From Klebsiella electrica (GTDB taxonomy: Bacteria > Pseudomonadota > Gammaproteobacteria > Enterobacterales > Enterobacteriaceae): a stretch of DNA of 64,000 bases. Made by a program: the position numbers and the translations under genes. The notes below the pieces were generated by a model that saw only the letters and a list, made by a program, of their open reading frames with translations, was not told where the DNA came from and did no database searches. Shown here one piece after another: positions 13,204 to 22,117 of the stretch. The stretch covers positions 4,278,001-4,342,000 of the forward strand of contig NZ_CP041247.1 in NCBI RefSeq assembly GCF_006711645.1, written 5' to 3'. The first letter of the stretch is position 1; each line of letters opens with the position of its first letter.

Positions 13204-13260
13204 ATTATAGGGAGCCGAACGGGAATGACAAGCGGAAAAATGCATTTTTATTTCAACCGC
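13204..13260 (-). promoter_or_regulatory. rrn P1 promoter with UP element
   Basis: -35 TTGTCA (13226-13231) and -10 TATAAT (13204-13209), 16-bp spacer. A GC-rich discriminator GCGCCTCC follows, the hallmark of ppGpp/DksA-controlled rRNA promoters. Upstream lies an A/T-rich UP element (AAATAAAAATGCATTTTT). Any Fis sites further upstream would fall inside the 3' end of gmhB. Confidence 0.9.
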
Positions 13261-13280
13261 TCATCTTTTGTACTTAACGC

Positions 13281-13847
13281 CTATTTTTGCTGCTTTTTGA
13301 TGGCTTCCGGCAGGTCTGCCAGGCTATTCAGCACCCAGTCGGCGGCGTTTTCCGCTTCCGACGTGACCGGCTTACCGGTACGAACCAGGACTTTAGTCCC
13401 AATAGATGCGGCGGCAGCGGCCTGCATATCTTCCACTTTATCGCCAACCATATAAGAAGCGGCCATATCTATATGCAGATAGTCGCGCGCCGAGATCAGC
13501 ATCCCCGGTTGCGGCTTGCGGCAATCACAGGTCTGACGAAACTCTTCAACCGTCCCCTGCGGGTGGTGCGGACAGTAATAGATGCCATCCAGGTCGATAC
13601 CGCGATCGGCCAGAGACCAGTCCATCCATTCGGTCAGCGTTTCAAACTGCGCTTCCGTGAACTTACCGCGCGCAATGCCGGACTGATTGGTGACCACCAC
13701 CAGGGCGAATCCCATCTCCTTTAACTGACGCATCGCGTCAATGACGCCATCGATAAATTCAAAGTTGTCGATTTCGTGGACATAGCCATGATCGACATTA
13801 ATCGTGCCGTCACGGTCGAGAAAAATTGCGGGTACTGACTTTGCCAC
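13281..13847 (-). CDS. gmhB: D-glycero-beta-D-manno-heptose 1,7-bisphosphate 7-phosphatase
   Basis: A 188-residue HAD-superfamily phosphatase that removes the 7-phosphate in ADP-heptose synthesis for the lipopolysaccharide inner core. The HAD motif DRDGT is at residues 11-15 with the nucleophile D11, and motif II is VVTNQSG near residue 52. The structural zinc ligands of the family are present (C92, H94, C107, C109). It lies immediately upstream of the rRNA operon promoters and is divergent from metNIQ, as in E. coli. Confidence 0.96.
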   Translation of the reverse strand: MAKSVPAIFLDRDGTINVDHGYVHEIDNFEFIDGVIDAMRQLKEMGFALVVVTNQSGIARGKFTEAQFETLTEWMDWSLADRGIDLDGIYYCPHHPQGTVEEFRQTCDCRKPQPGMLISARDYLHIDMAASYMVGDKVEDMQAAAAASIGTKVLVRTGKPVTSEAENAADWVLNSLADLPEAIKKQQK

Positions 13848-13928
13848 CGGTTTACTCCTGATAAAGGCTAGTCTGATTAGTATCGCATGTTTCTGGAGGC
13901 AAGAAAGTGCTCATTATACAGAGGCAGA

Positions 13929-13959
13929 TTGATTTAGACGTCTGGATGCCTTAACATCC
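13929..13959 (+). promoter_or_regulatory. Candidate metN promoter overlapped by MetJ boxes
   Basis: A perfect met box AGACGTCT lies at 13936-13943, with the degenerate adjoining 8-mers GGATGCCT and TAACATCC. TTGATT (13929-13934) and TAACAT (13952-13957), 17 bp apart, could be the -35 and -10, so MetJ-SAM bound here would block RNA polymerase. The box is directly visible; the promoter assignment is inference. Confidence 0.65.
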
Positions 13960-14035
13960 ATTTCATTGACAGGCATCGCCTGGACACGGCAGAAGAAAAT
14001 GCCACGGCAAACGGCTAAACGATAATAAATAACTG

Positions 14036-15067
14036 ATGATTAAACTTTCGAATATCACCAAAGTGTTCCAGCAGGGGAATCGCACTATACAGGCGCTGAA
14101 TAATGTCAGCCTGCATGTCCCTGCCGGACAAATTTATGGCGTGATCGGCGCATCCGGCGCCGGTAAAAGTACGTTGATTCGCTGCGTTAACCTGCTTGAA
14201 CGTCCGACCGAAGGCAGTGTCCAGGTTGGCGGCCAGGAGCTGACAGCGCTGTCTGAAAAAGAGCTGACCCGCGCGCGTCGCCAGATTGGCATGATTTTCC
14301 AGCACTTTAACCTGCTGGCCTCGCGCACCGTCTTCGGCAATGTGGCGCTTCCGCTGGAACTGGACAATACCCCGCAGGCGGAGATTAAACGCCGCGTCAC
14401 TGAACTGCTGGATCTGGTCGGTCTTGCCGATAAACATGACAGCTACCCGGCGAACCTTTCCGGCGGCCAGAAACAGCGTGTGGCGATTGCTCGCGCGCTG
14501 GCAAGCAACCCGAAGGTGCTGCTGTGTGACGAAGCCACCAGCGCCCTGGACCCGGCAACCACGCGCTCCATTCTGGAGCTGCTGAAAGATATCAACCGTC
14601 GTTTGGGCCTGACTATTCTGCTGATTACGCACGAGATGGATGTCGTCAAACGCATCTGCGATTGCGTCGCGGTTATCAGCAATGGCCAGTTGATCGAGCA
14701 GGATACGGTGAGTGAGGTCTTCTCTCACCCGAAAACCCCGCTGGCCCAGCAATTTATTCAATCCACGCTGCATCTGGATATTCCGGACGACTACCAGGCA
14801 CGCCTGAAGCCGACCGCGCTGCCCGATAGCGTTCCTATGCTGCGCATGGAGTTCACCGGCCATTCTGTCGACGCTCCGCTGCTCTCTGAAACCGCCCGTC
14901 GCTTTAATGTAAATAACAACATTATTAGCGCGCAGATGGATTACGCCGGCGGCGTGAAGTTCGGCATCATGCTGACTGAGATGCACGGCACGCAGGAAGA
15001 TACCCAGGCGGCTATCGCCTGGTTGCAGGAACACCATGTAAAAGTAGAGGTACTGGGATATGTCTGA
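14036..15067 (+). CDS. metN: Methionine ABC transporter ATP-binding protein
   Basis: A 343-residue ATPase of the MetNIQ importer for D- and L-methionine. Walker A is GASGAGKST at residues 38-46, the ABC signature LSGGQKQR at 141-148, and Walker B VLLCDE at 161-166, with the switch His in LLITHE. The C-terminal NIL domain (about residues 265-340) binds methionine and causes trans-inhibition in this family. It overlaps metI by 8 bases. The ribosome site before the ATG is weak. MetJ repression is likely from the upstream met box. Confidence 0.97.
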   Translation: MIKLSNITKVFQQGNRTIQALNNVSLHVPAGQIYGVIGASGAGKSTLIRCVNLLERPTEGSVQVGGQELTALSEKELTRARRQIGMIFQHFNLLASRTVFGNVALPLELDNTPQAEIKRRVTELLDLVGLADKHDSYPANLSGGQKQRVAIARALASNPKVLLCDEATSALDPATTRSILELLKDINRRLGLTILLITHEMDVVKRICDCVAVISNGQLIEQDTVSEVFSHPKTPLAQQFIQSTLHLDIPDDYQARLKPTALPDSVPMLRMEFTGHSVDAPLLSETARRFNVNNNIISAQMDYAGGVKFGIMLTEMHGTQEDTQAAIAWLQEHHVKVEVLGYV

Positions 15068-15713
15068 GGCAATGATTTGGCTGCTGTTGCGCGGCGTGTG
15101 GGAAACGCTGGCCATGACGTTCGTCTCCGGCTTTTTCGGTTTCGTTATCGGCCTGCCGGTAGGTGTGCTGCTGTACGTCACCCGCCCAGGACAGATTGTC
15201 GCCAACGCAAAACTGTACCGGACGCTGTCCGCGCTGGTTAACATTTTCCGTTCCATTCCTTTCATTATCCTGCTGGTGTGGATGATTCCTTTCACCCGCG
15301 TGATTGTCGGTACGTCCATTGGGCTGCAGGCCGCCATTGTGCCGCTGACGGTTGGCGCGGCGCCGTTTATCGCCCGTATGGTGGAAAATGCGCTGCTGGA
15401 AATTCCAACCGGGCTTATCGAGGCATCCCGCGCGATGGGCGCCACGCCGATACAGATCGTGCGTAAAGTGCTGCTGCCTGAAGCGCTGCCGGGTCTGGTC
15501 AACGCCGCAACCATCACCCTCATCACGCTGGTCGGCTATTCCGCGATGGGCGGGGCGGTGGGCGCCGGCGGTCTGGGGCAGATTGGCTATCAGTACGGCT
15601 ATATCGGCTACAATGCTACGGTAATGAATACCGTGCTGGTATTACTGGTTATTCTGGTTTATTTAATCCAATTCTCTGGCGATCGCATCGTCCGGGCTGT
15701 GACTCACAAATAA
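15060..15713 (+). CDS. metI: Methionine ABC transporter permease
   Basis: A 217-residue inner-membrane permease with about five transmembrane segments. The EAA loop [20 protein letters not shown], which docks onto MetN, lies near residues 120-140. It forms the channel half of the MetN2I2 complex. Translation is probably coupled to metN through the 8-base overlap. A stable intercistronic hairpin separates it from metQ. Confidence 0.97.
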   Translation: MSEAMIWLLLRGVWETLAMTFVSGFFGFVIGLPVGVLLYVTRPGQIVANAKLYRTLSALVNIFRSIPFIILLVWMIPFTRVIVGTSIGLQAAIVPLTVGAAPFIARMVENALLEIPTGLIEASRAMGATPIQIVRKVLLPEALPGLVNAATITLITLVGYSAMGGAVGAGGLGQIGYQYGYIGYNATVMNTVLVLLVILVYLIQFSGDRIVRAVTHK

Positions 15714-15730
15714 CATTATCTACACCACCT

Positions 15731-15758
15731 CATTGGGCCGTCTTCGCACGGCCCAATG
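15731..15758 (+). other. Intercistronic hairpin between metI and metQ
   Basis: CATTGGGCCGT pairs with ACGGCCCAATG in a perfect 11-bp stem around a 6-base loop CTTCGC. It has no U-tract, so it is more likely an mRNA-stability or processing element than a terminator. It could favour higher metQ expression (inference). Confidence 0.6.
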
Positions 15759-15795
15759 ACTCGTGTATACACAGACTCTTACAGAAGGAAATAAC

Positions 15796-16611
15796 ATGGC
15801 CTTTAATTTCAAAACCTTTGCGGCAGTTGGCGCATTAATCGGTTCTCTGGCTCTGGTGGGTTGTGGTCAGGATGAAAAAGATCCGAACCACATTAAAGTC
15901 GGCGTCATCGTGGGTGCCGAGCAGCAGGTTGCTGAAGTGGCACAAAAAGTGGCGAAAGAGAAATACGGTCTCGATGTTGAGCTGGTGACCTTTAACGATT
16001 ACGTTCTGCCGAACGAAGCATTGAGCAAAGGCGATATCGACGTGAACGCGTTCCAGCACAAACCGTACCTCGATCAGCAAATTAAAGACCGTGGCTACAA
16101 ACTGGTTGCCGTGGGCAACTCTTTTGTCTATCCGATTGCCGGTTATTCCAAAAAAATCAAATCACTGGATGAGCTGCAGCCAGGCTCCCAGATTGCTATT
16201 CCTAACGATCCGACCAACCTCGGTCGTTCCCTGCTGCTGCTGCAACAGGTGGGCCTTATCAAACTGAAAGAAGGCGTAGGTCTGCTGCCGACCGCCCTGG
16301 ATATCATTGAAAACCCGAAAAACCTGAAGATTGTTGAGCTGGAAGCACCGCAGCTGCCGCGTTCCCTCGACGATGCACAGATTGCGCTGGCAGTCATCAA
16401 CACCACCTACGCCAGCCAGATCGGCCTGACCCCAGCCAAAGACGGTATTTTCGTAGAAAATAAAGACTCCCCGTACGTAAACCTGATTGTTGCTCGTGAA
16501 GACAACAAAGATGCGGAAAATGTTAAGAAATTTGTTCAGGCTTACCAGAGCGATGAAGTTTATGAAGCCGCTAACAAAATCTTTAACGGCGGTGCAGTGA
16601 AAGGCTGGTAA
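15796..16611 (+). CDS. metQ: Methionine-binding lipoprotein
   Basis: A 271-residue substrate-binding lipoprotein of the NlpA family that delivers methionine to MetNI. The signal peptide ends in the lipobox LALVGC with the lipidated Cys23. The start at 15796 (MAFNFKTF) has AGAAGGAA upstream; the frame is open to 15763, but the added residues disrupt the signal peptide. The mature part contains the family segments VGVIVGAEQQVAEVA and DVNAFQHKPYLD. Confidence 0.97.
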   Translation: MAFNFKTFAAVGALIGSLALVGCGQDEKDPNHIKVGVIVGAEQQVAEVAQKVAKEKYGLDVELVTFNDYVLPNEALSKGDIDVNAFQHKPYLDQQIKDRGYKLVAVGNSFVYPIAGYSKKIKSLDELQPGSQIAIPNDPTNLGRSLLLLQQVGLIKLKEGVGLLPTALDIIENPKNLKIVELEAPQLPRSLDDAQIALAVINTTYASQIGLTPAKDGIFVENKDSPYVNLIVAREDNKDAENVKKFVQAYQSDEVYEAANKIFNGGAVKGW

Positions 16612-16637
16612 TCTCTGTTCACCGTAATATCATTCAG

Positions 16638-16662
16638 GACGGGCTTTATGCCCGTCTTGTCA
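16638..16662 (+). terminator. Terminator of metNIQ
   Basis: GACGGGC and GCCCGTC form a 7-bp stem around TTTAT, followed by TTGTCATTT. The U-tract is modest. Confidence 0.7.
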
Positions 16663-16719
16663 TTTATGCAAGCGCCTGATTCAATAGCGCCCTGTTTGAT
16701 CTTTTATTGAGGAAATACT

Positions 16720-17127
16720 ATGCGTGCTTTACCGGTCTGTTTATTAGCACTCATGTTAAGCGGCTGTTCCATGCTAAGCAGATCTCCCGTCGAGCCTGTA
16801 CAAAGTACCGCAACCGCACCGGCTAAAACGGAACCAGCCAAACCGAAAGCCGTACGCCCGGCGCCAGTAAGAATTTATACCGATGCCTCCGCACTGGTCG
16901 GGAAGCCATTTCGCGATCTCGGTGAGGTGACCGGCGAATCATGCCAGGCCAGCAATCAGGACTCGCCGCCCAATATCCCAACCGCACGCAAGCGTCTGCA
17001 AATCAACGCCGCGAGAATGAAAGCCAACGCGGTCCTTCTGCACCGCTGTGAAGTCACCAGCGGCACGCCAGGTTGCTATCGCCAGGCCGTTTGCCTGGGG
17101 TCAGCGCTTGATGTCTCGGCGCAATGA
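16720..17127 (+). CDS. rcsF: Outer-membrane lipoprotein RcsF, sensor of the Rcs phosphorelay
   Basis: A 135-residue lipoprotein with lipobox LMLSGC (Cys16). A proline/alanine/lysine-rich linker spans about residues 22-50 and a compact C-terminal domain follows. The four conserved cysteines that form two non-consecutive disulfides are present at 75, 110, 119 and 125. RcsF threads through outer-membrane porins via BamA and reports envelope damage to IgaA. The stop overlaps the trmO start as ATGA, indicating translational coupling. Confidence 0.96.
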   Translation: MRALPVCLLALMLSGCSMLSRSPVEPVQSTATAPAKTEPAKPKAVRPAPVRIYTDASALVGKPFRDLGEVTGESCQASNQDSPPNIPTARKRLQINAARMKANAVLLHRCEVTSGTPGCYRQAVCLGSALDVSAQ

Positions 17128-17831
17128 GTGCTTTTCAGTTTACGCAGATAGGCGTTATTCGCTCGCCATATAAAGAAAAATTTGCCGTCCCGCGCCAGCC
17201 AGGCCTGGTCAAACATGGCGGCGGCGAATTGCATCTGCTGCCCCCTTATAACCAGGCTGATGCCGTACGCGGCCTGGAAGCATTCAGTCATCTGTGGGTG
17301 CTGTTTGTTTTCCATCAGACGATGGAAGGCGGCTGGCGACCCACCGTGCGCCCGCCCCGCCTCGGCGGCAATGCGCGCATGGGCGTGTTCGCTACGCGTT
17401 CGACGTTTCGCCCGAATCCCATTGGGATGTCACTGGTTGAACTAAAAGGCATCCGCTGCCATAAAGATCGGGTCATCCTGGAGCTTGGCAGTCTGGATCT
17501 GGTTGACGGTACGCCGGTCGTCGATATCAAACCCTATCTGCCGTTTGCCGAAGCGCTGCCGGATGCCAGCGCCAGCTACGCCCAGCAGGCGCCGCAGGCG
17601 GAGATGGCGGTCAGCTTTACCCCTGAAACGCAGGCGCAGCTCTTCGCCCTGGAAAAGCGCTATCCGCGCCTTAAAGCGTTCATCTGCGAGGTGCTGGCCC
17701 AGGATCCGCGGCCGGCCTATCGTAAAGAGGAAGAAGCGGGAAAAACCTATGCCGTCTGGCTGCTCGATTTTAACGTCCGCTGGCGGGTGATTCCGTCCGG
17801 TTTTGAAGTCTTTTCTCTTGAAGCGCGCTAA
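17124..17831 (+). CDS. trmO: tRNA (N6-threonylcarbamoyladenosine(37)-N6)-methyltransferase
   Basis: A 235-residue SAM-dependent enzyme (UPF0066/TsaA/YaeB family) that converts t6A37 to m6t6A37 in a subset of tRNAs. Conserved segments visible include IGVIRSPYKEKFAVPRQPG near the N-terminus, RPNPIGMSLVEL and DLVDGTPVVDIKPYLP. It is co-transcribed with rcsF (4-base overlap). Confidence 0.94.
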   Translation: MSAFQFTQIGVIRSPYKEKFAVPRQPGLVKHGGGELHLLPPYNQADAVRGLEAFSHLWVLFVFHQTMEGGWRPTVRPPRLGGNARMGVFATRSTFRPNPIGMSLVELKGIRCHKDRVILELGSLDLVDGTPVVDIKPYLPFAEALPDASASYAQQAPQAEMAVSFTPETQAQLFALEKRYPRLKAFICEVLAQDPRPAYRKEEEAGKTYAVWLLDFNVRWRVIPSGFEVFSLEAR

Positions 17832-17892
17832 TTTTATTTTCCTCTCTTTTGGCATCTTTGCCACACTGGTAAACTAAACCACTTTTTTGTTT

Positions 17893-17912
17893 CAGGCTGG
17901 TCCCCCAGCCTG
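17893..17912 (+). other. Perfect hairpin in the proS leader
   Basis: CAGGCTGG and CCAGCCTG form an 8-bp stem around TCCC, about 30 bases upstream of the proS start. An extended -10 (TGGTAAACT) lies just upstream of it, so the hairpin would be near the 5' end of the transcript. Regulatory role unknown. Confidence 0.5.
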
Positions 17913-17942
17913 TTCCGATCGTCCAAATGGAACCGTAACAAC

Positions 17943-19661
17943 ATGCGTACTAGCCAATACCTGCTCTCCACTCAAAAGGAGACACCTGCCGACGCCGAAG
18001 TCATCAGCCATCAGTTGATGCTGCGCGCCGGGATGATCCGCAAGCTGGCCTCCGGGTTGTATACCTGGCTGCCGACCGGTCTGCGCGTCCTGAAAAAAGT
18101 CGAAAACATCGTGCGTGAAGAGATGAACAACGCTGGTGCCATCGAGGTGTCCATGCCGGTAGTTCAGCCAGCGGACCTGTGGCAGGAGAGCGGTCGCTGG
18201 GAACAGTATGGTCCGGAACTGCTGCGTTTCGTTGACCGTGGCGATCGTCCGTTTGTGCTCGGCCCGACGCATGAAGAGGTCATTACCGACCTGATCCGTA
18301 ACGAACTGAACTCTTATAAGCAGCTGCCGCTGAACTTCTTCCAGATTCAGACCAAGTTCCGTGACGAAGTTCGCCCGCGCTTTGGCGTGATGCGCTCCCG
18401 TGAATTCCTGATGAAAGATGCCTACTCTTTCCATACCTCTCAGGAATCGCTGCAAGAGACCTACGATGCGATGTATGCCGCCTACAGCAAAATCTTCACC
18501 CGTATGGGTCTCGATTTCCGCGCGGTACAGGCTGATACCGGTTCAATCGGCGGTAGTGCTTCTCATGAGTTCCAGGTTCTGGCGCAGAGCGGCGAAGATG
18601 ACGTGATCTTCTCTGACAGCTCCGACTTTGCGGCCAATATTGAGTTTGCGGAAGCGATCGCGCCGAAAGCGCCGCGCGCAGCGGCCACTCAGGAGATGAC
18701 CCTGGTCGATACGCCGAATGCGAAAACCATCGCCGAGCTGGTTGAGCAGTTCAACCTGCCGGTTGAGAAAACCGTCAAAACGCTGCTGGTCAAAGCCGTT
18801 GAAGGCAGCAGCTATCCGCTGGTTGCCCTGCTGGTGCGCGGCGACCATGAGCTGAACGAAGTGAAGGCAGAAAAACTGGCGCAGGTTGCCAGCCCGCTGA
18901 CTTTCGCCACCGAAGAAGAGATCCGCGCTATCGTCAAAGCGGGCCCTGGCTCTCTCGGTCCGGTCAACATGACGGTTCCGCTGGTTATCGACCGTACCGT
19001 GGCGGCCATGAGCGATTTCGCTGCCGGCGCCAATATCGATGGCAAACACTACTTCGGTATTAACTGGGATCGCGATGTGGCGACCCCGGAAGTCGCTGAT
19101 ATCCGTAATGTTGTCGCCGGCGATCCGAGCCCGGATGGTCAGGGCACGCTGCTGATTAAGCGTGGCATCGAAGTGGGTCACATCTTCCAGTTGGGGACCA
19201 AGTACTCCCAGGCGATGAACGCCTCGGTGCAGGGTGAAGACGGTCGTAACCAGGTGCTGACGATGGGCTGCTACGGTATCGGGGTAACCCGCGTGGTGGC
19301 TGCCGCCATTGAGCAGAATCATGACGATCGCGGTATTATCTGGCCAGACGCGATTGCGCCGTTCCAGGTCGCCATCCTGCCGATGAACATGCACAAATCC
19401 TACCGCGTGCAGGAACTGGCAGAGAAGCTGTATAGCGAACTGCGCGCACAGGGCATCGAAGTGCTGATGGACGATCGTAAAGAGCGTCCGGGCGTGATGT
19501 TTGCCGATATGGAGCTGATTGGTATTCCGCATACCATCGTGCTCGGCGATCGAAACCTCGACAATGACGATATTGAATACAAATATCGTCGCAACGGCGA
19601 GAAGCAGCTGATCAAAACCGGCGATATCGTGAATTACCTGGTTAACGCTATCAAAGGCTGA
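17943..19661 (+). CDS. proS: Prolyl-tRNA synthetase
   Basis: A 572-residue class II aminoacyl-tRNA synthetase of the bacterial (ProRS-B) type. Motif 2 is [20 protein letters not shown] with MKDAYSF following. The YbaK-like INS editing domain, which clears Ala-tRNA(Pro), occupies roughly residues 224-407. Motif 3 ([17 protein letters not shown]) and the anticodon-binding domain follow. The length equals that of E. coli ProS. It ends at a strong terminator. E. coli has yaeF between proS and nlpE; here there is nothing between them. Confidence 0.98.
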   Translation: MRTSQYLLSTQKETPADAEVISHQLMLRAGMIRKLASGLYTWLPTGLRVLKKVENIVREEMNNAGAIEVSMPVVQPADLWQESGRWEQYGPELLRFVDRGDRPFVLGPTHEEVITDLIRNELNSYKQLPLNFFQIQTKFRDEVRPRFGVMRSREFLMKDAYSFHTSQESLQETYDAMYAAYSKIFTRMGLDFRAVQADTGSIGGSASHEFQVLAQSGEDDVIFSDSSDFAANIEFAEAIAPKAPRAAATQEMTLVDTPNAKTIAELVEQFNLPVEKTVKTLLVKAVEGSSYPLVALLVRGDHELNEVKAEKLAQVASPLTFATEEEIRAIVKAGPGSLGPVNMTVPLVIDRTVAAMSDFAAGANIDGKHYFGINWDRDVATPEVADIRNVVAGDPSPDGQGTLLIKRGIEVGHIFQLGTKYSQAMNASVQGEDGRNQVLTMGCYGIGVTRVVAAAIEQNHDDRGIIWPDAIAPFQVAILPMNMHKSYRVQELAEKLYSELRAQGIEVLMDDRKERPGVMFADMELIGIPHTIVLGDRNLDNDDIEYKYRRNGEKQLIKTGDIVNYLVNAIKG

Positions 19662-19677
19662 CCCCACCGCTAAACGT

Positions 19678-19708
19678 AAAAGGCCCCGCTGAAGCGGGGC
19701 CTTTTTTT
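19678..19708 (+). terminator. Terminator after proS
   Basis: AAAGGCCCCGCT-GA-AGCGGGGCCTTTTTTT: a strong GC stem followed by T7. It lies between the convergent proS and nlpE genes. Confidence 0.93.
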
Positions 19709-19745
19709 ATTTCAACGCTGTTTGCCGCGTTCGCGAGAAAACGAC

Positions 19746-20444
19746 TTACTGGTTACAGTCTTTGCCCGGCACGAATTTAATATCTTTATCCGCCATCAGC
19801 GTTTTCACCATCTCCCCGCTATCGGGATTGGCTTCCAGCGTAAAGTGCCCTTCCACCACCAGCAGTACCGGGCGCGTTTGCGTCCCGCGAGCGGCGGCAT
19901 AATCGCGCTCAAGCTGGGCATTGTTAGCCACCGCGATCCGCTTACCGGTCGCGCAGTCGGTGAAGGTGGCCGCGTCCGCCATATAGAAATACATCCCGCG
20001 CATCGTCATCGGCGTGGTCGGCAGGCTGGCCTGGACCGATTTCAGGGTGTAGTTGAGCGTCGACTCAATGGGGTTGCCTTGCCGATCGAGCATCTCGAGG
20101 GTTTCCCCCTTCGCGCGATAGTAGGACTTATCACCTTTGCTGTCGGTCAGTACCAGCTTATCTGCGGTCCGCGCCCAGGTCCCGTAAGAGGCTAACGATG
20201 ACGGCTCATGACTGACCCCCTGATAGCGTTCGTTCATTACCCAGCTGCCATCTTTTTCGAGGAACAACGAGGTTTCAATCCCTTCACAATCGGCGCAGGG
20301 CAAAATACCGCGCCAGCTTTGCTGCATCGGCTTCAGTTCGGCCATCGGCGCTGGCTGCAGCATCTCGACATCCGAACGATGATTGCAGCCAAATAGCGCA
20401 AAGAACGAACACGCTAGCGCAACGGAGAGTACGATTTTCTTCAC
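19746..20444 (-). CDS. nlpE: NlpE, outer-membrane lipoprotein activating the Cpx response
   Basis: A 232-residue lipoprotein with lipobox ALFGC (Cys20). The N-terminal lipocalin-like NlpE domain carries the redox motif CADC (about residues 50-53), and the C-terminal OB-like domain has two cysteines (TDC and KDC near the end). It senses surface adhesion and lipoprotein or disulfide stress and signals through CpxA. A GTG start at 20444 is chosen because AAGGA sits 7 bases upstream and the protein then begins like E. coli NlpE; an in-frame ATG at 20465 would add seven residues without a good ribosome site. Confidence 0.93.
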   Translation of the reverse strand: MKKIVLSVALACSFFALFGCNHRSDVEMLQPAPMAELKPMQQSWRGILPCADCEGIETSLFLEKDGSWVMNERYQGVSHEPSSLASYGTWARTADKLVLTDSKGDKSYYRAKGETLEMLDRQGNPIESTLNYTLKSVQASLPTTPMTMRGMYFYMADAATFTDCATGKRIAVANNAQLERDYAAARGTQTRPVLLVVEGHFTLEANPDSGEMVKTLMADKDIKFVPGKDCNQ

Positions 20445-20486
20445 TGTGAATTCCTTATAATCCATTCCACCCGTTCGCCATGCCGC

Positions 20487-20900
20487 TTACTGACGAACTT
20501 TCCCACGCAGTGCTTTGACTGAGGACTTTTGCGCCTTCGAGGCAAGACGACGCTCTTTTGACGCCCGGGTCGGCCGGGTCTCACGGCGACTTTTTTGCAC
20601 TGCGGTTAATTCTTGTATTAACGCAACCAGACGAGAAATGGCCGCTTCACGATTCATTTCCTGGCTGCGATATTCCTGAGCCTTAATGATAACCACACCA
20701 TCGGCAGAAATTAAGTGGTGACTGGCGGCCAGTAAGCGTTCTTTATAAGAGTCAGGCAGGCTGGATGCTTTTATGTCAAAGCGCAGATGGATGGCGGTAG
20801 ACGCTTTATTCACGTGCTGACCGCCCGCACCCTGCGCGCGTATCCCGGACAGGGTTATCTCTTCATCCGCAATCACCACGCTGCGGCTAATCGTAATCAT
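20487..20900 (-). CDS. arfB: Alternative ribosome-rescue factor B (peptidyl-tRNA hydrolase ArfB)
   Basis: A 137-residue release-factor-like protein. The catalytic GGQ (residues 26-28, within [12 protein letters not shown]) hydrolyses peptidyl-tRNA on stalled ribosomes. The basic C-terminal tail ([19 protein letters not shown]) enters the empty mRNA channel. It also matches the older name YaeJ. The ATG at 20900 overlaps the yaeQ stop as ATGA, so the two are translationally coupled. Confidence 0.95.
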   Translation of the reverse strand: MITISRSVVIADEEITLSGIRAQGAGGQHVNKASTAIHLRFDIKASSLPDSYKERLLAASHHLISADGVVIIKAQEYRSQEMNREAAISRLVALIQELTAVQKSRRETRPTRASKERRLASKAQKSSVKALRGKVRQ

Positions 20901-21442
20901 GCCGACGGCTGCCACGCCGCTAAATGAATTTCCAGATTATTCTTAGCGTCAGATAGCCAGATGCCGCCGTCCTGTAACGTCGCCTGCAGCACCATTGAAC
21001 GATCGGCAAAAGCGCTGAGCCGGGCGAGCTGCTCATCATCCAGATACCACACCGTCAGCTTGCTAAACTGCGCCATTTTGCTCTTGTTCTGCTGCCACCA
21101 GATTTCCGCCGCCCGGCTGTTGTAGGCAAAAAGCGCCACCTCCTGAGCCCGCGAACACGCTTTTTTAATCCGCCGCTCATCCGGCAAACCAAGCTCGATC
21201 CACAGGTCAACGCCGAGATGATCGTTGAGCAGCCACAGCTCCGCCTCATCATCTGACGACAGACCGCGGGTAAACTGCAGACGATCGTCGGCGTATTTGA
21301 TCCACGCCAGCAGGCGAAGCATCATACGCTCCTGGGTTTCCGACGGATGTTGAGCCAGCGTCAGGCTGGCATCCAGAAACTGGTTGCGATCGAGATCGGC
21401 GACGTTCACCGTAGCCTTATAAATTGTCGCTTTCAGCGCCAT
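20897..21442 (-). CDS. yaeQ: YaeQ family protein
   Basis: A 181-residue conserved protein with a PD-(D/E)XK nuclease-like fold in known structures of the family. Its cellular role is not established. The start at 21442 ([11 protein letters not shown]) fits the family length; the frame is open upstream to 21487. Conserved blocks [18 protein letters not shown] and [10 protein letters not shown] are present. It is first in a two-gene operon with arfB and divergent from yaeP. Confidence 0.93.
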   Translation of the reverse strand: MALKATIYKATVNVADLDRNQFLDASLTLAQHPSETQERMMLRLLAWIKYADDRLQFTRGLSSDDEAELWLLNDHLGVDLWIELGLPDERRIKKACSRAQEVALFAYNSRAAEIWWQQNKSKMAQFSKLTVWYLDDEQLARLSAFADRSMVLQATLQDGGIWLSDAKNNLEIHLAAWQPSA

Positions 21443-21638
21443 GAATACACTCCTGAAATAAATGGCGGACATTGTAACGAAACTCACGACAAAAGGCTGC
21501 CGACAATCGGCGGCTCTCTTTTCATCCTGCTGATATTGCTTAAATGACTATGGTATAGTCACCTTGCTAAACAGAGTGTATCTTCGTAGGCTTAAACTTA
21601 CATCCCACGGTTGAGTCAGAATACTGACAGGAGGGCAT

Positions 21639-21839
21639 GTGGACCAATATTGTGAGTTAATACGCAAACGGTATGCGGAAATAGCCAGCGGAGACCTAGG
21701 GTATATTTCAGACGCGCTGGGTTGCGTGTTGAAAGTATTGAATGAAATTGCGGCGGATGAGGCCCTTTCGGAGTCAGTCAGGGAAAAGGCCGCCTGTGCG
21801 GCAGCAAACTTACTGGTGAGCGATTATGTCAATGAATGA
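21639..21839 (+). CDS. yaeP: YaeP, small conserved protein
   Basis: A 66-residue protein of unknown function, nearly the same as E. coli YaeP ([18 protein letters not shown]). The start is GTG at 21639, fixed by a strong AGGAGG seven bases before it. It overlaps rof by 14 bases, so the pair is almost certainly one transcript. A possible extended -10 (TGGTATAGT) lies at about 21549-21557. Confidence 0.92.
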   Translation: MDQYCELIRKRYAEIASGDLGYISDALGCVLKVLNEIAADEALSESVREKAACAAANLLVSDYVNE

Positions 21840-22086
21840 TACTTATCAACCCATCAATTGTGATGATTATGACAACCTCGAACTTGCCTGCCAGCATCAC
21901 CTGGTGCTTGTCCTGACGCTCAAAGATGGTGAGCAGCTGCAAGCGAAGGCAAACGATCTTATCTCGCGCAAAAATATCGAGTATCTGGTGGTGGACCTGA
22001 GCGGAAACATTCGCGAGCTACGCCTGGATAAAATCGCCAGCTTCAGCCACCCGGAAATCGGTACCGTGGTGGTCAGTGAGTCCTGA
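21826..22086 (+). CDS. rof: Rof, Rho-binding antiterminator
   Basis: An 86-residue Sm-like-fold protein (YaeO) that binds the primary RNA site of Rho and inhibits Rho-dependent termination. The family core is visible: [19 protein letters not shown] near the start and the terminal [14 protein letters not shown]. Either of two ATGs (21826 or 21832) could be used. It is translated from an out-of-frame overlap with yaeP. Confidence 0.94.
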   Translation: MSMNDTYQPINCDDYDNLELACQHHLVLVLTLKDGEQLQAKANDLISRKNIEYLVVDLSGNIRELRLDKIASFSHPEIGTVVVSES

Positions 22087-22088
22087 AT

Positions 22089-22117
22089 AAAAACGGGTGG
22101 CTCAGCCGCCCGTTTTC
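22089..22117. terminator. Bidirectional terminator between rof and tilS
   Basis: AAAACGGGTGGC-TCA-GCCGCCCGTTTT forms a stem with one G-T pair, and A and T runs on the two sides serve both convergent genes. It overlaps the last tilS codons. Confidence 0.85.

Noticed and set aside
14015..15526. 503-residue open frame on the minus strand
   Set aside because: It is antisense to metN and metI, which have all ABC-transporter motifs. It arises from GC-rich codon bias, and its translation resembles no family I know.
18543..19667. 374-residue open frame antisense to proS
   Set aside because: It is a shadow of proS in an antisense frame, with His/Asp/Gln-rich low-information translation and no ribosome site.
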